Shown one piece after another: positions 27,365 through 36,149 of a stretch of 64,000 nt of DNA; position 1 is the stretch's first letter, and every line of letters starts with the position of its first letter. Source of the stretch: Rhizobiales bacterium 62-47. GTDB lineage: Bacteria; Pseudomonadota; Alphaproteobacteria; Rhizobiales; Xanthobacteraceae. Below the pieces are notes generated by a model that made no database searches, was not told the DNA's origin, and saw only the letters and a program-made list of their open reading frames with translations. The stretch is from the NCBI GenBank assembly GCA_001899255.1, contig MKVX01000018.1, positions 249,150-313,149 on the forward strand, given 5' to 3'. Both the position numbers and the translations under genes were made by a program.

Positions 27365-28114
27365 ATGTTGCTTGCTTTAGGGGCCGTATCGTCCGCGCTG
27401 GGCATGCTACAATCGCTGACAGCGAAAAAATCGGCATCGGCCACGACCGCCAACCCGACACAGGGCGGCGGGACGGCGGATTTTTTCAGCACAGCGGCGA
27501 CCCAGACCAGTACGAGCCAGATCGGCGCGACCGGCAACTCGTCGCGTTCCGGCAGCCTGTCATCGGATACGCTGGGGGCATTGCTTGCCGCGCAGGGCCA
27601 GCGACCGTCATCGACGTCGTCGACGAGCAGGGATGCGGCGCTGAAGGATCTGTTCTCGCTGCTGGACGCTGACGGCAACGGCCAGATCAGCAAGTCGGAG
27701 TTCGAGAAAGCGCTCGGCGCCGGCGGCACCAATCTGGCGCAGGCCGACGATGTGTTCGGCAAAATGGACAAGAACGGCGATGGCTCCGTCAGTCTCGGCG
27801 AGATGTCGTCATCGCTGAAGGGCGGGCGTCACGGTCATCATCATCGCGCGGGCGGTGCCGGGAATGGCGGTTCGTCCGATCCACTGATGCAGGCGCTTGA
27901 CGGCGCCAGCAGCACGACGACTACCAACAGCGATGGCTCGACGACGACGTCATTGACCTACGCCGACGGCTCCAAGGTGACGCTGACCACGCCAGCGGTG
28001 TCGTCCACCGCGAGCGCGGCAACGTCGTCGTACAATTTCGTCGAGCAGGCCATCAAGCGCGAGGCGCAGGCGATCGCGGCGTCCACGACGTCGACATTGT
28101 CCGTCAGCGCCTGA
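27365..28114 (+). CDS. EF-hand calcium-binding protein
   Basis: 249 residues, low-complexity Ser/Thr/Gly regions flanking two canonical EF-hand loops: DADGNGQISKSE (101-112) and DKNGDGSVSLGE (135-146), each with Asp/Asn at positions 1, 3, 5 and Glu at 12. A HGHHHRAGG stretch follows. The C-terminal third resembles a Thr/Ser-rich repeat (STTTTNSDGSTTTSLTYADG). A hydrophobic N-terminus (MLLALGAVSSALGMLQSL) may anchor or export it. Probably a calcium-sensing protein of unknown partner; similar two-EF-hand proteins are known in Bradyrhizobium relatives. Confidence 0.8.
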   Translation: MLLALGAVSSALGMLQSLTAKKSASATTANPTQGGGTADFFSTAATQTSTSQIGATGNSSRSGSLSSDTLGALLAAQGQRPSSTSSTSRDAALKDLFSLLDADGNGQISKSEFEKALGAGGTNLAQADDVFGKMDKNGDGSVSLGEMSSSLKGGRHGHHHRAGGAGNGGSSDPLMQALDGASSTTTTNSDGSTTTSLTYADGSKVTLTTPAVSSTASAATSSYNFVEQAIKREAQAIAASTTSTLSVSA

Positions 28115-28145
28115 TCGCATTCGCGTTCGCGCGAATAGCTGTCGC

Positions 28146-29147
28146 TTAGCGTTTGGCGAAGCGATCCCGCCACGCGGGCAGCGCGTCCGCGAACGGCAGC
28201 GCTGTCGCCTCGTAGACGCCCCGCGCGATGGCGCGCGCCACGGTGTTGGCGGCGAGCGTGCCGAGTTCGGTAAGCCCATAAAGCGGATCGATCGGTTTCA
28301 CGCCGGTGGCTGCGGCGAACACCAGATCGCCGTCGAGCGGCGCATGCACCGGATAGATGGCGCGGGCGAAGCCGGTTTGCGCCAGCATCGCCAGCCGTTT
28401 GGCCTGCGCCTTGTTGAGGATGGCATCGGTGACCACCGCGACCAGCGTGGTGTTTTCGATGGCGGTAGCCGTCGCGGCGCCCTTGACGCGCATCGCCAAC
28501 ATCTCCGGGGTGAACTGCGCGGGCATGCCGTGGCCGCCGAATTCGTTGCCGACCTCGAATGGTCCTGACCAGAACCATGGCCCATCGCCGACGGTGACGC
28601 TGCCGACGGCATTGACCACGGCCAGCGCCGCGACTTTCACACCGCCTGCCGTCACCGCTGAAGCGGAGCCGAGTCCGCCCTTGTAGTTGACCGTCGTTGC
28701 ACCGTAACCGGCGCCGACCGTGCCTAGCGCGAAGGTCGTGCTAGCCGCGGCGGCGGCGACATAGCCGAGATCGCGATAGGGCGCGAAACGGCCCCAGGCT
28801 TTGTCGCCGCCGTTCAGCAGGTCGAACACGATGGCGCCGGGAACGATGGGGATCACCGCGTCGGCGATCTTGAAGCCGCGGCCATGCTCCGCGAGCCACG
28901 CCTGCACGCCACCGGCGGCATCGAGGCCGAATGCAGAGCCGCCGGCAAGCGCAAGCGCATCGATGCCCTCGACGGTGTTGACCGGATCGAGCAGGGCGCT
29001 GTCGCGGGTGCCCGGCCCGCCGCCGCGCACGTCGAGAGAGGCGACGGCCGGCTTGTCGAACACGATGGCGGTGACGCCGGAGGCCAGCGCCGCGTCATGC
29101 GCGTGCCCGACGCGGACGCCGGCGATATCGGTAAGCAAGTTGTTCAT
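28146..29147 (-). CDS. P1 (S58) family autoprocessing hydrolase, NylC/DmpA type
   Basis: 333 residues. The ENTTLVAVVTDA run (231-242) contains the Asn232-Thr233 pair that matches the self-cleavage site and N-terminal Thr nucleophile of NylC-type enzymes; DmpA uses a Gly-Ser pair instead. Earlier conserved GVRVGHAHD and RGGGPGTRDS segments are typical of the DmpA/NylC family. Likely activities are aminopeptidase or cyclic/linear oligoamide hydrolysis. The ATG at 29145-29147 has AGGGGAT upstream. Convergent with the EF-hand gene; divergent from ccdA. Confidence 0.84.
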   Translation of the reverse strand: MNNLLTDIAGVRVGHAHDAALASGVTAIVFDKPAVASLDVRGGGPGTRDSALLDPVNTVEGIDALALAGGSAFGLDAAGGVQAWLAEHGRGFKIADAVIPIVPGAIVFDLLNGGDKAWGRFAPYRDLGYVAAAAASTTFALGTVGAGYGATTVNYKGGLGSASAVTAGGVKVAALAVVNAVGSVTVGDGPWFWSGPFEVGNEFGGHGMPAQFTPEMLAMRVKGAATATAIENTTLVAVVTDAILNKAQAKRLAMLAQTGFARAIYPVHAPLDGDLVFAAATGVKPIDPLYGLTELGTLAANTVARAIARGVYEATALPFADALPAWRDRFAKR

Positions 29148-29280
29148 CGTACGGATCCCCTTTTGCCGTGCAGATGACCGTACCATCGGAACGCGGTCAA
29201 CCCGATCACCGCCGATCACAAACACGCAGGTCGCGCGCGTGGCTCTTGCATCCCGCCGCCGGAGCAGTGCATTTAGCCCC

Positions 29281-30015
29281 ATGCTTCACGATGTCACCTT
29301 GCCGGCCGCATTGCTCGCCGGCCTCATCAGTTTCCTGTCGCCATGCGTTCTGCCGCTGGTGCCGCCATACCTGATCTATCTCACTGGCGCGACCATCGAG
29401 CAGGTCGCCAACACTGACGATACGACGGCGTCCAAGCGTGCCGTGATGCTGTCGGCGTTGCTGTTCGTCTGCGGCTTCTCCACGGTGTTCGTCGCGCTCG
29501 GCGCCAGCGCCAGTCTGATTGGCGGATTGATCCGTGCCTGGTCGGCGGAATTATCGATCGCCGCCGGCATCATCATTATCGTCATGGGCCTGCACTTCCT
29601 TGGTCTGACGCGTATCAGTTTCCTGATGCGGGAAGGGCGTCTGTCGATGCCCCGGCCGGTCGGCCTGTGGGGCGCCTATCTGATGGGGTTGGCGTTCGCG
29701 TTCGGCTGGACGCCTTGCATCGGGCCGATCCTCGCCGCGATCCTCTCGGTCGCCGCCGCCGAGGCCACCGTGACCAAGGGCGCCGGCCTGCTGGCGGTCT
29801 ATTCCGCCGGACTTGGCATCCCGTTTCTCATCGCCGCGTTTATGATCGAGCAGTTCTCCGAATTGTTTGCGCGGATGAAGCGTCATCTCGTAACCGTCGA
29901 GAAGGTGATGGGCGTGCTGATGGTCCTCACCGGTGTCGGTTTCCTCACCGGCTCCATCACCTGGATCAGCATCTGGCTGCTGGAGACGTTCCCGGCGCTG
30001 GCGAATTTCGGGTAG
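29281..30015 (+). CDS. ccdA: Cytochrome c biogenesis protein CcdA
   Basis: 244 residues with six hydrophobic helices. Paired redox cysteines C22 (LSPCVLPLVPPYL) and C146 (GWTPCIGPIL) are the CcdA/DsbD-beta signature. It passes reducing equivalents from cytoplasmic thioredoxin across the inner membrane to periplasmic apocytochrome c and other thiol proteins. The ATG at 29281 starts with the conserved LHDVTLPAALLAGLISF. The short divergent region contains its promoter; none clear. Confidence 0.93.
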   Translation: MLHDVTLPAALLAGLISFLSPCVLPLVPPYLIYLTGATIEQVANTDDTTASKRAVMLSALLFVCGFSTVFVALGASASLIGGLIRAWSAELSIAAGIIIIVMGLHFLGLTRISFLMREGRLSMPRPVGLWGAYLMGLAFAFGWTPCIGPILAAILSVAAAEATVTKGAGLLAVYSAGLGIPFLIAAFMIEQFSELFARMKRHLVTVEKVMGVLMVLTGVGFLTGSITWISIWLLETFPALANFG

Positions 30016-30030
30016 CGCGGCCGAAAAGGT

Positions 30031-30116
30031 CGTCATGGCCAGATTTATTCCATCCACGTCTTGGTTTCCGAGCAATCTGGAAAGACGTCGATACCCGCGA
30101 CAAGCGCAGGCATGAC
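30031..30116. repeat. Palindromic intergenic repeat, second family, copy 1
   Basis: Ends CGTCATGGCC and GGCATGACG are inverted; internal ATCCACGTCTTG and AAAGACGTCGAT pair. The same layout, with CCACGTCTT-like and GACGTGGAT arms, recurs at 56477-56573. Confidence 0.6.
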
Positions 30117-30182
30117 GCTGATGGTGTCGCGGCGCAGTGCATCGATGCCGTATCAGTTCCGTTTCAACCCCATAAAAACAAA

Positions 30183-30204
30183 ACGCCCCGGCGAACCGGG
30201 GCGT
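30183..30204 (-). terminator. Rho-independent terminator of livK
   Basis: ACGCCCCGG/CCGGGGCGT stem with a short loop, followed on the minus strand by TTTTGTTTTT. Sits 28 bases beyond the livK stop. Confidence 0.9.
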
Positions 30205-30231
30205 CGAGATGGCTGATTGGATTAGCGGAGA

Positions 30232-31353
30232 TCAAGTGCCCTTGCCCGGCTGGATCTCGGCGTAGTTGCCCTTGTCGTCCCACTTGTAGACGACGTAGTC
30301 GATGGCCTTGATGTCGCCCTTCTCGTCGAAGGCGAGCTTGCCCAGCACCGTATCCCAGGTGCCGGCCTTGATGACCTTCATCACCTTCTGCGGATCGGTG
30401 GTGCCGGCCTGCTTGACGGCATCGAGCCACAACTGCATCGCGGCGTAGGTGTAGAGCGTATAGCCTTCCGGATCGATGCCCTTGGCCTTGAACTTCTCGA
30501 CGATGGCCTTGGCGGTCGGCTTGTTGCGCGGATCGGGACCGAAGGTGAACAGCGTGCCTTCAGCGAGCGGTCCGGTGATCGAGGCGAACTCCTTGTCGTT
30601 CATCGAGTCGCCGGACATCATCACCGTCTTCATGCCCTGCGCGCGCATCTGGCGGAGGATCGCACCGGCCTGCTGATGGTAGCCGCCGATGTAGACCAGA
30701 TCGATGTTGTCGCGCTTCAGCCGGGAGGCGATGGCGTTGAAGTCCTTTTCATCCTTGTTGTAGGACTCGAACATCTTCTCCTGGAAGCCCGCCTTGTTCA
30801 GCGCCTTCTTGGTTTCGTCGGCGAGGCCTTTGCCATACGTCGTCTTGTCGTTGAGGATGGCGACGTTCTTGCCCTTGAAGTTCTTCAGAATGTAATCGGC
30901 GGCGACAATGCCCTGCTGGTCGTCACGGCCGCAGACGCGCAGCACGTTCCACAGCTTGCGCTCGGTGAACAGCGGATTGGTCGATGCAGGGGTGATCTGC
31001 AACACGTTGCCGTCGGCATAGGCTTCCGATGCTGGGATCGACGACGACGAGCAGAAATGTCCGGCGACGAACGGCATGCCGGCGCTGGCGACCTTCTCGG
31101 CAATCGAGCGGGCCTGCTTCGGATCGCATGCGTCATCGCCGACGAACAGTGCGAGCTTCTTTCCCAGCACGCCGCCGGCAGCGTTGAAATCGGCAATCGC
31201 CTGTTCGGCGCCGTTCTTCAACTGGCGTCCGAAGGCGGCTTCGCTGCCGGTCATCGGACCGGCGACCGCGATGGTGATGTCCTGCGCGAGTGCGGCGGTT
31301 GACAGCGCCAGCGATGCGCCGAACGCCAGGCCGATCAGCTTCAATGGTTTCAT
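30232..31353 (-). CDS. livK: Branched-chain amino acid ABC transporter, periplasmic binding protein
   Basis: 373 residues with a signal peptide (MKPLKLIGLAFGASLALSTA, cleavage after ALA). The mature start DITIAVAGPMTGSEAAFGRQ and the downstream VFVAGHFCSSSS-type segment are typical of Liv/amide binding proteins of the Leu/Ile/Val family. It captures branched-chain amino acids or a related amide in the periplasm for the LivHMGF transporter just upstream. ATG at 31351-31353. The last gene of the cluster, with its own terminator and a 174-base gap from livF. Confidence 0.92.
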   Translation of the reverse strand: MKPLKLIGLAFGASLALSTAALAQDITIAVAGPMTGSEAAFGRQLKNGAEQAIADFNAAGGVLGKKLALFVGDDACDPKQARSIAEKVASAGMPFVAGHFCSSSSIPASEAYADGNVLQITPASTNPLFTERKLWNVLRVCGRDDQQGIVAADYILKNFKGKNVAILNDKTTYGKGLADETKKALNKAGFQEKMFESYNKDEKDFNAIASRLKRDNIDLVYIGGYHQQAGAILRQMRAQGMKTVMMSGDSMNDKEFASITGPLAEGTLFTFGPDPRNKPTAKAIVEKFKAKGIDPEGYTLYTYAAMQLWLDAVKQAGTTDPQKVMKVIKAGTWDTVLGKLAFDEKGDIKAIDYVVYKWDDKGNYAEIQPGKGT

Positions 31354-31527
31354 TCGAATGGTCCTCGCGGTGATGTGGCGGAATGCGTCCGGTTTCGGTG
31401 ATCCGGTGCGGCAAATCGGCGGTATTGTCGGCTGATTTGCCGCCGGTGTCATGAGCAAATTTTACTACCGGTGGCGGTTGGTGGGCGCGTCACTTGGTCG
31501 CCGTGGTTTGGGCTTGCGCCGTAGCGA

Positions 31528-32271
31528 TCAAACCCGCCGGCCGCCTTCGAGATAGGCCGCGCGGATTTCCGGTCGCTGCAACAGTTCCAGTCCGGCTCCG
31601 GCCATGGTGATCAGGCCGTTGACCATGACGTAACCGCGATGCGCCAGCCGCAGCGCGTGATTGGCATTCTGTTCGACGATCAAGACGGTCAGTCCGTCCT
31701 CGCGGTTCAGCGTGCGGATGGCGTTGAAGATCTGCCGCGTAATGAGCGGCGCGAGACCGAGCGACGGTTCGTCGAGCAGCAGCAGGCGCGGGCGGCTCAT
31801 CAGTGCGCGGCCGATCGCCAGCATCTGCTGCTCGCCACCGGAGAGCGTGCCGCCGCGTTGCGTCAGCCGTTCCTGCAAGCGCGGGAACAGCGTCAGAACG
31901 CGCTCGAGACTGGCGGCGCGCACGGCGTCGCTGCCCGGCGTGGCGTCGGCGCCCATTTGCAGATTTTCCGCCACCGTCATGCGCGGAAAGATGCGGCGTC
32001 CTTCCGGCGATTGCGCGATGCGCAGCCGAGCGATCTCGTGCGTCGCCAATCCGGTGATATCGCGGCCGTCGAACGTGATGTGGCCGGCGCGTGCGCGCGG
32101 GCGGCCGAAGATGCTCATCATCAGCGTTGATTTTCCGGCACCGTTGGCGCCGATTAGCGCCACGATCTCGCCGGGCTGGATATCGAGATCGACACCCTTC
32201 AGCGCTTCGATCTTGCCATAGGCCGCGCGCAGACCGCGAATGGCGAGCAGGGGCGTGGTTATCGTGCTCAC
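31528..32271 (-). CDS. livF: Branched-chain amino acid ABC transporter ATP-binding protein LivF
   Basis: 247 residues. Walker A GANGAGKST, signature LSGGEQQ and Walker B LLLLDEPSLGLAP identify an ABC ATPase; the ending and lack of a regulatory insert place it with LivF. The start is a GTG at 32269-32271 that overlaps the livG stop (GTGA), showing translational coupling. An open frame extends upstream to 32568 but that is the livG shadow. Confidence 0.94.
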   Translation of the reverse strand: MSTITTPLLAIRGLRAAYGKIEALKGVDLDIQPGEIVALIGANGAGKSTLMMSIFGRPRARAGHITFDGRDITGLATHEIARLRIAQSPEGRRIFPRMTVAENLQMGADATPGSDAVRAASLERVLTLFPRLQERLTQRGGTLSGGEQQMLAIGRALMSRPRLLLLDEPSLGLAPLITRQIFNAIRTLNREDGLTVLIVEQNANHALRLAHRGYVMVNGLITMAGAGLELLQRPEIRAAYLEGGRRV

Positions 32272-33104
32272 GAGCCGCCCTCCATGATCGCGGTGGCGGC
32301 GTCTTCGTCCGCGCCGAGGTAGGCGGCAACGACTTTCGGATCGTCGCGCACGGCGCGCGGGGCGCCGTCGGCAATCTTGACGCCATGGTCGAGCACGACG
32401 ATGTGGTCGGAGATTTCCATCACCACCGACATGTCGTGTTCGATCAGCAGAATCGAGGTGCCGAAGTCCTGCCGGATCGACAGCAGCAACTCGCTGAGCG
32501 CCGCGCTTTCGTTGGCGTTGAGACCGGCGGCAGGCTCGTCGAGGCACAGCAGCGCCGGTTCGGAACACATCGCGCGGGCGATCTCGAGACGGCGCTGGTC
32601 GCCGTAAGGCAGATTGCCGGCGGCATCGTCGGCGCGCTCGACCAGGCCGATACGATCGAGCCAGTCGCGGGCGTGGGCGATGGCGCGCGCCTCGGCGTCG
32701 CGGAACGACGGCGCACCGAGCAGACCGAGAAAGGTGAAGCCGGATGCGCGCATCAGCGGGTTGTGCTGCGCCACCATCAGGTTCTCCAGCGCCGTCATGC
32801 CGGGAAACAGCCGGATATTCTGGAACGTCCGCGCCACCTTGGCGGTTTTCGAAATGCGGAAGTCGTGCAGCTTTTCGAGTTTGTATTCCGTGCCGTCATC
32901 GTGGGTGAGATGCATCGTGCCGCCGCTTGGGCGGTAGAAGCCGGTGATGCAATTGAATACCGTGGTCTTGCCGGCGCCGTTGGGGCCGATCAACGCGGTG
33001 ATGTGACGGCGCTGCGCACTGAACGACAGGTCGTTGACCGCAACGATGCCGCCGAAGCGCATCGACAGATGCTCGACCTGCAGGATGTCGCGGTCGTTGC
33101 TCAT
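32268..33104 (-). CDS. livG: Branched-chain amino acid ABC transporter ATP-binding protein LivG
   Basis: 278 residues with Walker A GPNGAGKTT (about 40-48), the LivG-specific ARTFQNIRLFPGMTALENLM, and Walker B LLCLDEPAAGLN. The region before the signature reads NLPYGDQRRLEIARAM, the LivG form of the signature motif. It starts by overlapping the livM stop (ATGA) and ends by overlapping livF. Confidence 0.95.
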   Translation of the reverse strand: MSNDRDILQVEHLSMRFGGIVAVNDLSFSAQRRHITALIGPNGAGKTTVFNCITGFYRPSGGTMHLTHDDGTEYKLEKLHDFRISKTAKVARTFQNIRLFPGMTALENLMVAQHNPLMRASGFTFLGLLGAPSFRDAEARAIAHARDWLDRIGLVERADDAAGNLPYGDQRRLEIARAMCSEPALLCLDEPAAGLNANESAALSELLLSIRQDFGTSILLIEHDMSVVMEISDHIVVLDHGVKIADGAPRAVRDDPKVVAAYLGADEDAATAIMEGGS

Positions 33105-34489
33105 CCGCGGCCTTCCTTCACCATGTCAGCGGCGATGGTCGTGCGATGATGCAGGAATACGCTGGGCGCGCGATGGCCGACGAGGCCGCGCGGCCGCCAA
33201 ATCATCAGCAGCACCATCACGGCGCCGAACACCAACATCCGGTATTGGTCGAGGCCACGGAACAGTTCGAAGCCGCCGATCATGGTCAGCGCGGCGAGTG
33301 CGACGCCAAGCTGCGAGCCCATGCCGCCGAGCACGACAATCGCCAGCACCAGCGCCGATTCCTGGAAGGTGAACGACTCGGGACTGATGAAGCCTTGCCG
33401 TGTGGCGAAGAACGCGCCCGCGAAACCGCCGAACATGGCGCCGAGCGCGAAGGCCGACAGCTTCGTCGTCGTGATGTTGATGCCGAGCGCGCGGCAGGCG
33501 ACTTCGTCCTCGCGCATGGCTTCCCACGCGCGGCCGATCGGCAAGCGGCGCAGGCGGATCGCGACCCAGTTGGTGAGCAGCGCCAGTGCGAGGATCAGAT
33601 AGAACAGGAACACCAGCCGGTGCGTCGGCGAGAACGGCACGCCGAGCATGGCGGCGAGACCATCGGGCCCCGGCGTCAGCGGTATGCCGAATACGGTCGG
33701 TCGCGGAATGCCGCTGATGCCGTTCGGACCGCCGGTGAGGCTTTGCCAGTTGAGGATCACGAGGCGGATGATTTCGCCGAATGCCAGCGTGACGATGGCG
33801 AGATAGTCGCCGCGCAGCCGCAGCACCGGAAATCCGAGCAGCACGCCCCACAGCGCGGCGAGCAGGCCCGACACCGGCAGCAGCACCCAGAACGCCCATG
33901 GGCCGAGTTGCAGGAAATCGACCGCGACGAACGGATAACTGCCGGTGAGATACGGCAGCGGCAGGCCGCTTTGCGCCAGCAGCGCGTAGGAGTAAGCGCC
34001 GACCGCATAGAACGCGACGTAGCCGAGGTCGAGCAGGCCGGCGAGGCCTACGACGATGTTCAATCCCCAGCCGAGCATGACGTAGGTCAGCACGAGGATG
34101 CCGAGATCGAGCAGGTAGCGCTGATTGTAGAAGATCACCGGCACCAGCAGCGCGAAGATCAAGAGCGCGGGTGCCAGCAGCTTGCCGATTTTGGCCAGCG
34201 CGCTGCCGACCCATGGCGCGGGCGTGGCGGCAATGCCGATGCGCCCGGACCATTGTCGCAGCAACTCGACGACGATACTGCCGACGAATACCGCCGCGAC
34301 GATAGCGGCGAGTTCGCCGAACCGCGTCCAGTAAATCAACTGCCCGGACGGTCCTGCTTCGGTGCGAATGCCGATCATCAATAAGAACAGCCCAAGCGCG
34401 ACCAGTGCGCTGAGCGCGGCTTTCTTAAGGATGAAGGCAAAGGTTGAGGCGGGCTGCGTCGATGTCCGGTCTGTAGCGAGCGTTGCCAT
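33101..34489 (-). CDS. livM: Branched-chain amino acid ABC transporter permease LivM
   Basis: 462 residues with an N-terminal extension (about 130 residues including three hydrophobic helices) before the LivM core. GLLDLGYVAFYAVGAYSYAL and GFPVLRLRGDYLAIVTLAFG are the permease signatures, and AMREDEVACRALGINITTTK is the cytoplasmic coupling loop. Longer than the E. coli protein, but such extended LivM forms occur in alphaproteobacteria. Overlaps livG by four bases; nine bases after the livH stop. Confidence 0.93.
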   Translation of the reverse strand: MATLATDRTSTQPASTFAFILKKAALSALVALGLFLLMIGIRTEAGPSGQLIYWTRFGELAAIVAAVFVGSIVVELLRQWSGRIGIAATPAPWVGSALAKIGKLLAPALLIFALLVPVIFYNQRYLLDLGILVLTYVMLGWGLNIVVGLAGLLDLGYVAFYAVGAYSYALLAQSGLPLPYLTGSYPFVAVDFLQLGPWAFWVLLPVSGLLAALWGVLLGFPVLRLRGDYLAIVTLAFGEIIRLVILNWQSLTGGPNGISGIPRPTVFGIPLTPGPDGLAAMLGVPFSPTHRLVFLFYLILALALLTNWVAIRLRRLPIGRAWEAMREDEVACRALGINITTTKLSAFALGAMFGGFAGAFFATRQGFISPESFTFQESALVLAIVVLGGMGSQLGVALAALTMIGGFELFRGLDQYRMLVFGAVMVLLMIWRPRGLVGHRAPSVFLHHRTTIAADMVKEGRG

Positions 34490-34498
34490 GCCGGGCCG

Positions 34499-35416
34499 TC
34501 AGACTTTCTCGACTTCCGGACGGCCGAGCAGGCCGGTCGGAAGGAAGATGAGCACGATGATGAGGATCGAGAACGCGGCGACGTCCTTGTATTCGACCGA
34601 GAAGTAGGCCGACCACAACGTTTCGATCAATCCGATGGCGAGGCCGCCGAGCATGGCGCCGGGCAACGAGCCGATGCCGCCGAGCACGGCTGCGGTGAAC
34701 GCCTTGATGCCGGCGAGGAAGCCCATGAAGAAATCGACCAGCCCATAATAGAGCAGGTACATCACGCCGGCGACGGCAGCCAGCGCGGCGCCGATGACGA
34801 AGGTCATCGAGATGGTGCGATCCACATCGACGCCGAGCAGCGCCGCCATGGTCTGGTCCTGCTCGCACGCGCGCATGTCGCGGCCGAAACGCGTGCGCGC
34901 GACCAGCCAGGTGAAAATGGCAAGCAGCACGATGGTCGTCACGACGACGACGATTTGTACATTGGAGAGCTGCACGGCGAAGCCGGCATCCGACTCATGC
35001 AGCGTGTAGCCGCCAGTGATGATCGGCGGCACCGGCTTGACGCGCGCGCCTTGCGCCACCTGCGAGAAGTTCGACAGCACGAACGACATGCCGATCGCGG
35101 ACAGCATCGGGGCAAGACGGAACGATTGCCGCAGCGGCCGATAGGCGATGCGTTCGACGCTCCAGCCATACAGCGCGGTGACCGCCATCGACACCAGCAG
35201 CACGATTAGCAAGATCACCGGAACGACGGTGAGGCCAATGGAGATCAGGATCAGGAAGGTAATCAGCGCGATGAAGCCGCCGATCATGAAGATGTCGCCA
35301 TGGGCGAAGTTGATCATGCCGACGATGCCGTAGACCATCGTGTAGCCGATCGCGATCAAGCCGTAGATCGAGCCGAGGACGATGCCGTTGATCAATTGTT
35401 GGAGGAAATAATCCAT
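34499..35416 (-). CDS. livH: Branched-chain amino acid ABC transporter permease LivH
   Basis: 305 residues, eight or more transmembrane helices. LINGIVLGSIYGLIAIGYTM, then VYGIVGMINFAHGDIFMIGG, is the LivH N-terminal signature and ACEQDQTMAALLGVDVDRTI the coupling loop. The ATG at 35414-35416 is preferred over the frame start 15 codons upstream. It is the first gene of the liv operon (H-M-G-F, then K), which imports branched-chain amino acids. Confidence 0.94.
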   Translation of the reverse strand: MDYFLQQLINGIVLGSIYGLIAIGYTMVYGIVGMINFAHGDIFMIGGFIALITFLILISIGLTVVPVILLIVLLVSMAVTALYGWSVERIAYRPLRQSFRLAPMLSAIGMSFVLSNFSQVAQGARVKPVPPIITGGYTLHESDAGFAVQLSNVQIVVVVTTIVLLAIFTWLVARTRFGRDMRACEQDQTMAALLGVDVDRTISMTFVIGAALAAVAGVMYLLYYGLVDFFMGFLAGIKAFTAAVLGGIGSLPGAMLGGLAIGLIETLWSAYFSVEYKDVAAFSILIIVLIFLPTGLLGRPEVEKV

Positions 35417-35785
35417 TCGCCGCCGCGGTGGGATTGAAGATCGGAGGTGTGGTCGCGCCACTCGTTCAGCGCGAACCTGCCCAAGCCTGGTTATCCAGTT
35501 CGGGAACGCTCACAGATTGCACTTATGCCGCGAAACGTCGCCCCGTCTGGTTAACGCATATTGCGCCATATGCCGATTTTTAACAGTGGCCAGAGGGTGC
35601 GGCAACCGCGCACGGGCGTGCTGTACACGGAAGATTTGCCAATGGCGGTGCCATCCGGCTTGCGCTGGCCGTCTCGGCTTCGCCGTCAAATCGCCACGGA
35701 AAGATCAGGCCGGAACCGGCCTCGTGCTGAAACAACCCCCGTTCTCGCTTGTTGTTTAGGGCGTCCAACAAAAAGGAGACGTCGC
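35417..35785. other. Intergenic region between livH and the Q-rich miniprotein
   Basis: About 370 bases, presumably holding the divergent promoters of the liv operon and the miniprotein. An AT-richer patch at 35550-35585 stands out. AAGGAG at 35773-35778 is the miniprotein ribosome binding site. I checked for a sigma-54 -24/-12 element by eye and found none. No gene seen. Confidence 0.4.
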
Positions 35786-35959
35786 ATGTCGAATCAGAAC
35801 CAGTCCGGCCAGCAGAATCAATCCGGCGGTCAGAAGCCCGGCCAGCAGCAGGGCGGCGGTCAGAAGCCGGGCCAGCAGCAGCAGGGCAATCCGCGTCCCG
35901 ATCAGCAGAACCCGAGTCGCCAGGGCCAGCAGGATCCGGGCCATAAGTCCGGCCAGTAG
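35786..35959 (+). CDS. Gln/Gly-rich low-complexity miniprotein
   Basis: 57 residues: MSNQNQSGQQNQSGGQKPGQ continuing with a second GGGQKPGQQQQG unit and ending RQGQQDPGHKSGQ. It is built from imperfect QKPGQQQ-type repeats, has no hydrophobic core and is likely disordered. A strong AAGGAG seven bases before the ATG and a hairpin after the stop argue that it is real. No function is known; unstructured Gln/Asn-rich peptides of this kind may be stress or desiccation related, which is speculation. Confidence 0.7.
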   Translation: MSNQNQSGQQNQSGGQKPGQQQGGGQKPGQQQQGNPRPDQQNPSRQGQQDPGHKSGQ

Positions 35960-35975
35960 CAGGGATTGAACTGAC

Positions 35976-36000
35976 AAGCCCCGCCGCGAGGCGGGGCTTC
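35976..36000 (+). terminator. Hairpin after the Q-rich miniprotein
   Basis: AAGCCCCGCC/GGCGGGGCTT with a GCGA tetraloop, followed by TCGTC rather than a long T tract. Seventeen bases after the stop codon. Confidence 0.65.
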
Positions 36001-36149
36001 GTCATGCCGGTTATCCACAGCAACGGGCCAAAACAGCGCCGCCGTTAAGGTAAACAAATGGTTTAGATTGCCGCTCGCAGTTGACGGAGCTTACCTCGCG
36101 TCAAACGCACCCTCTCTCTCATGCGGTGCGAACGACAGGCAGGTTCCTC

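Noticed and set aside
35417-35785. Sigma-54 promoter for the liv operon
   Set aside because: TGGCGCAATATGCG looks superficially like the -24/-12 element, but the TTGCW part does not match.
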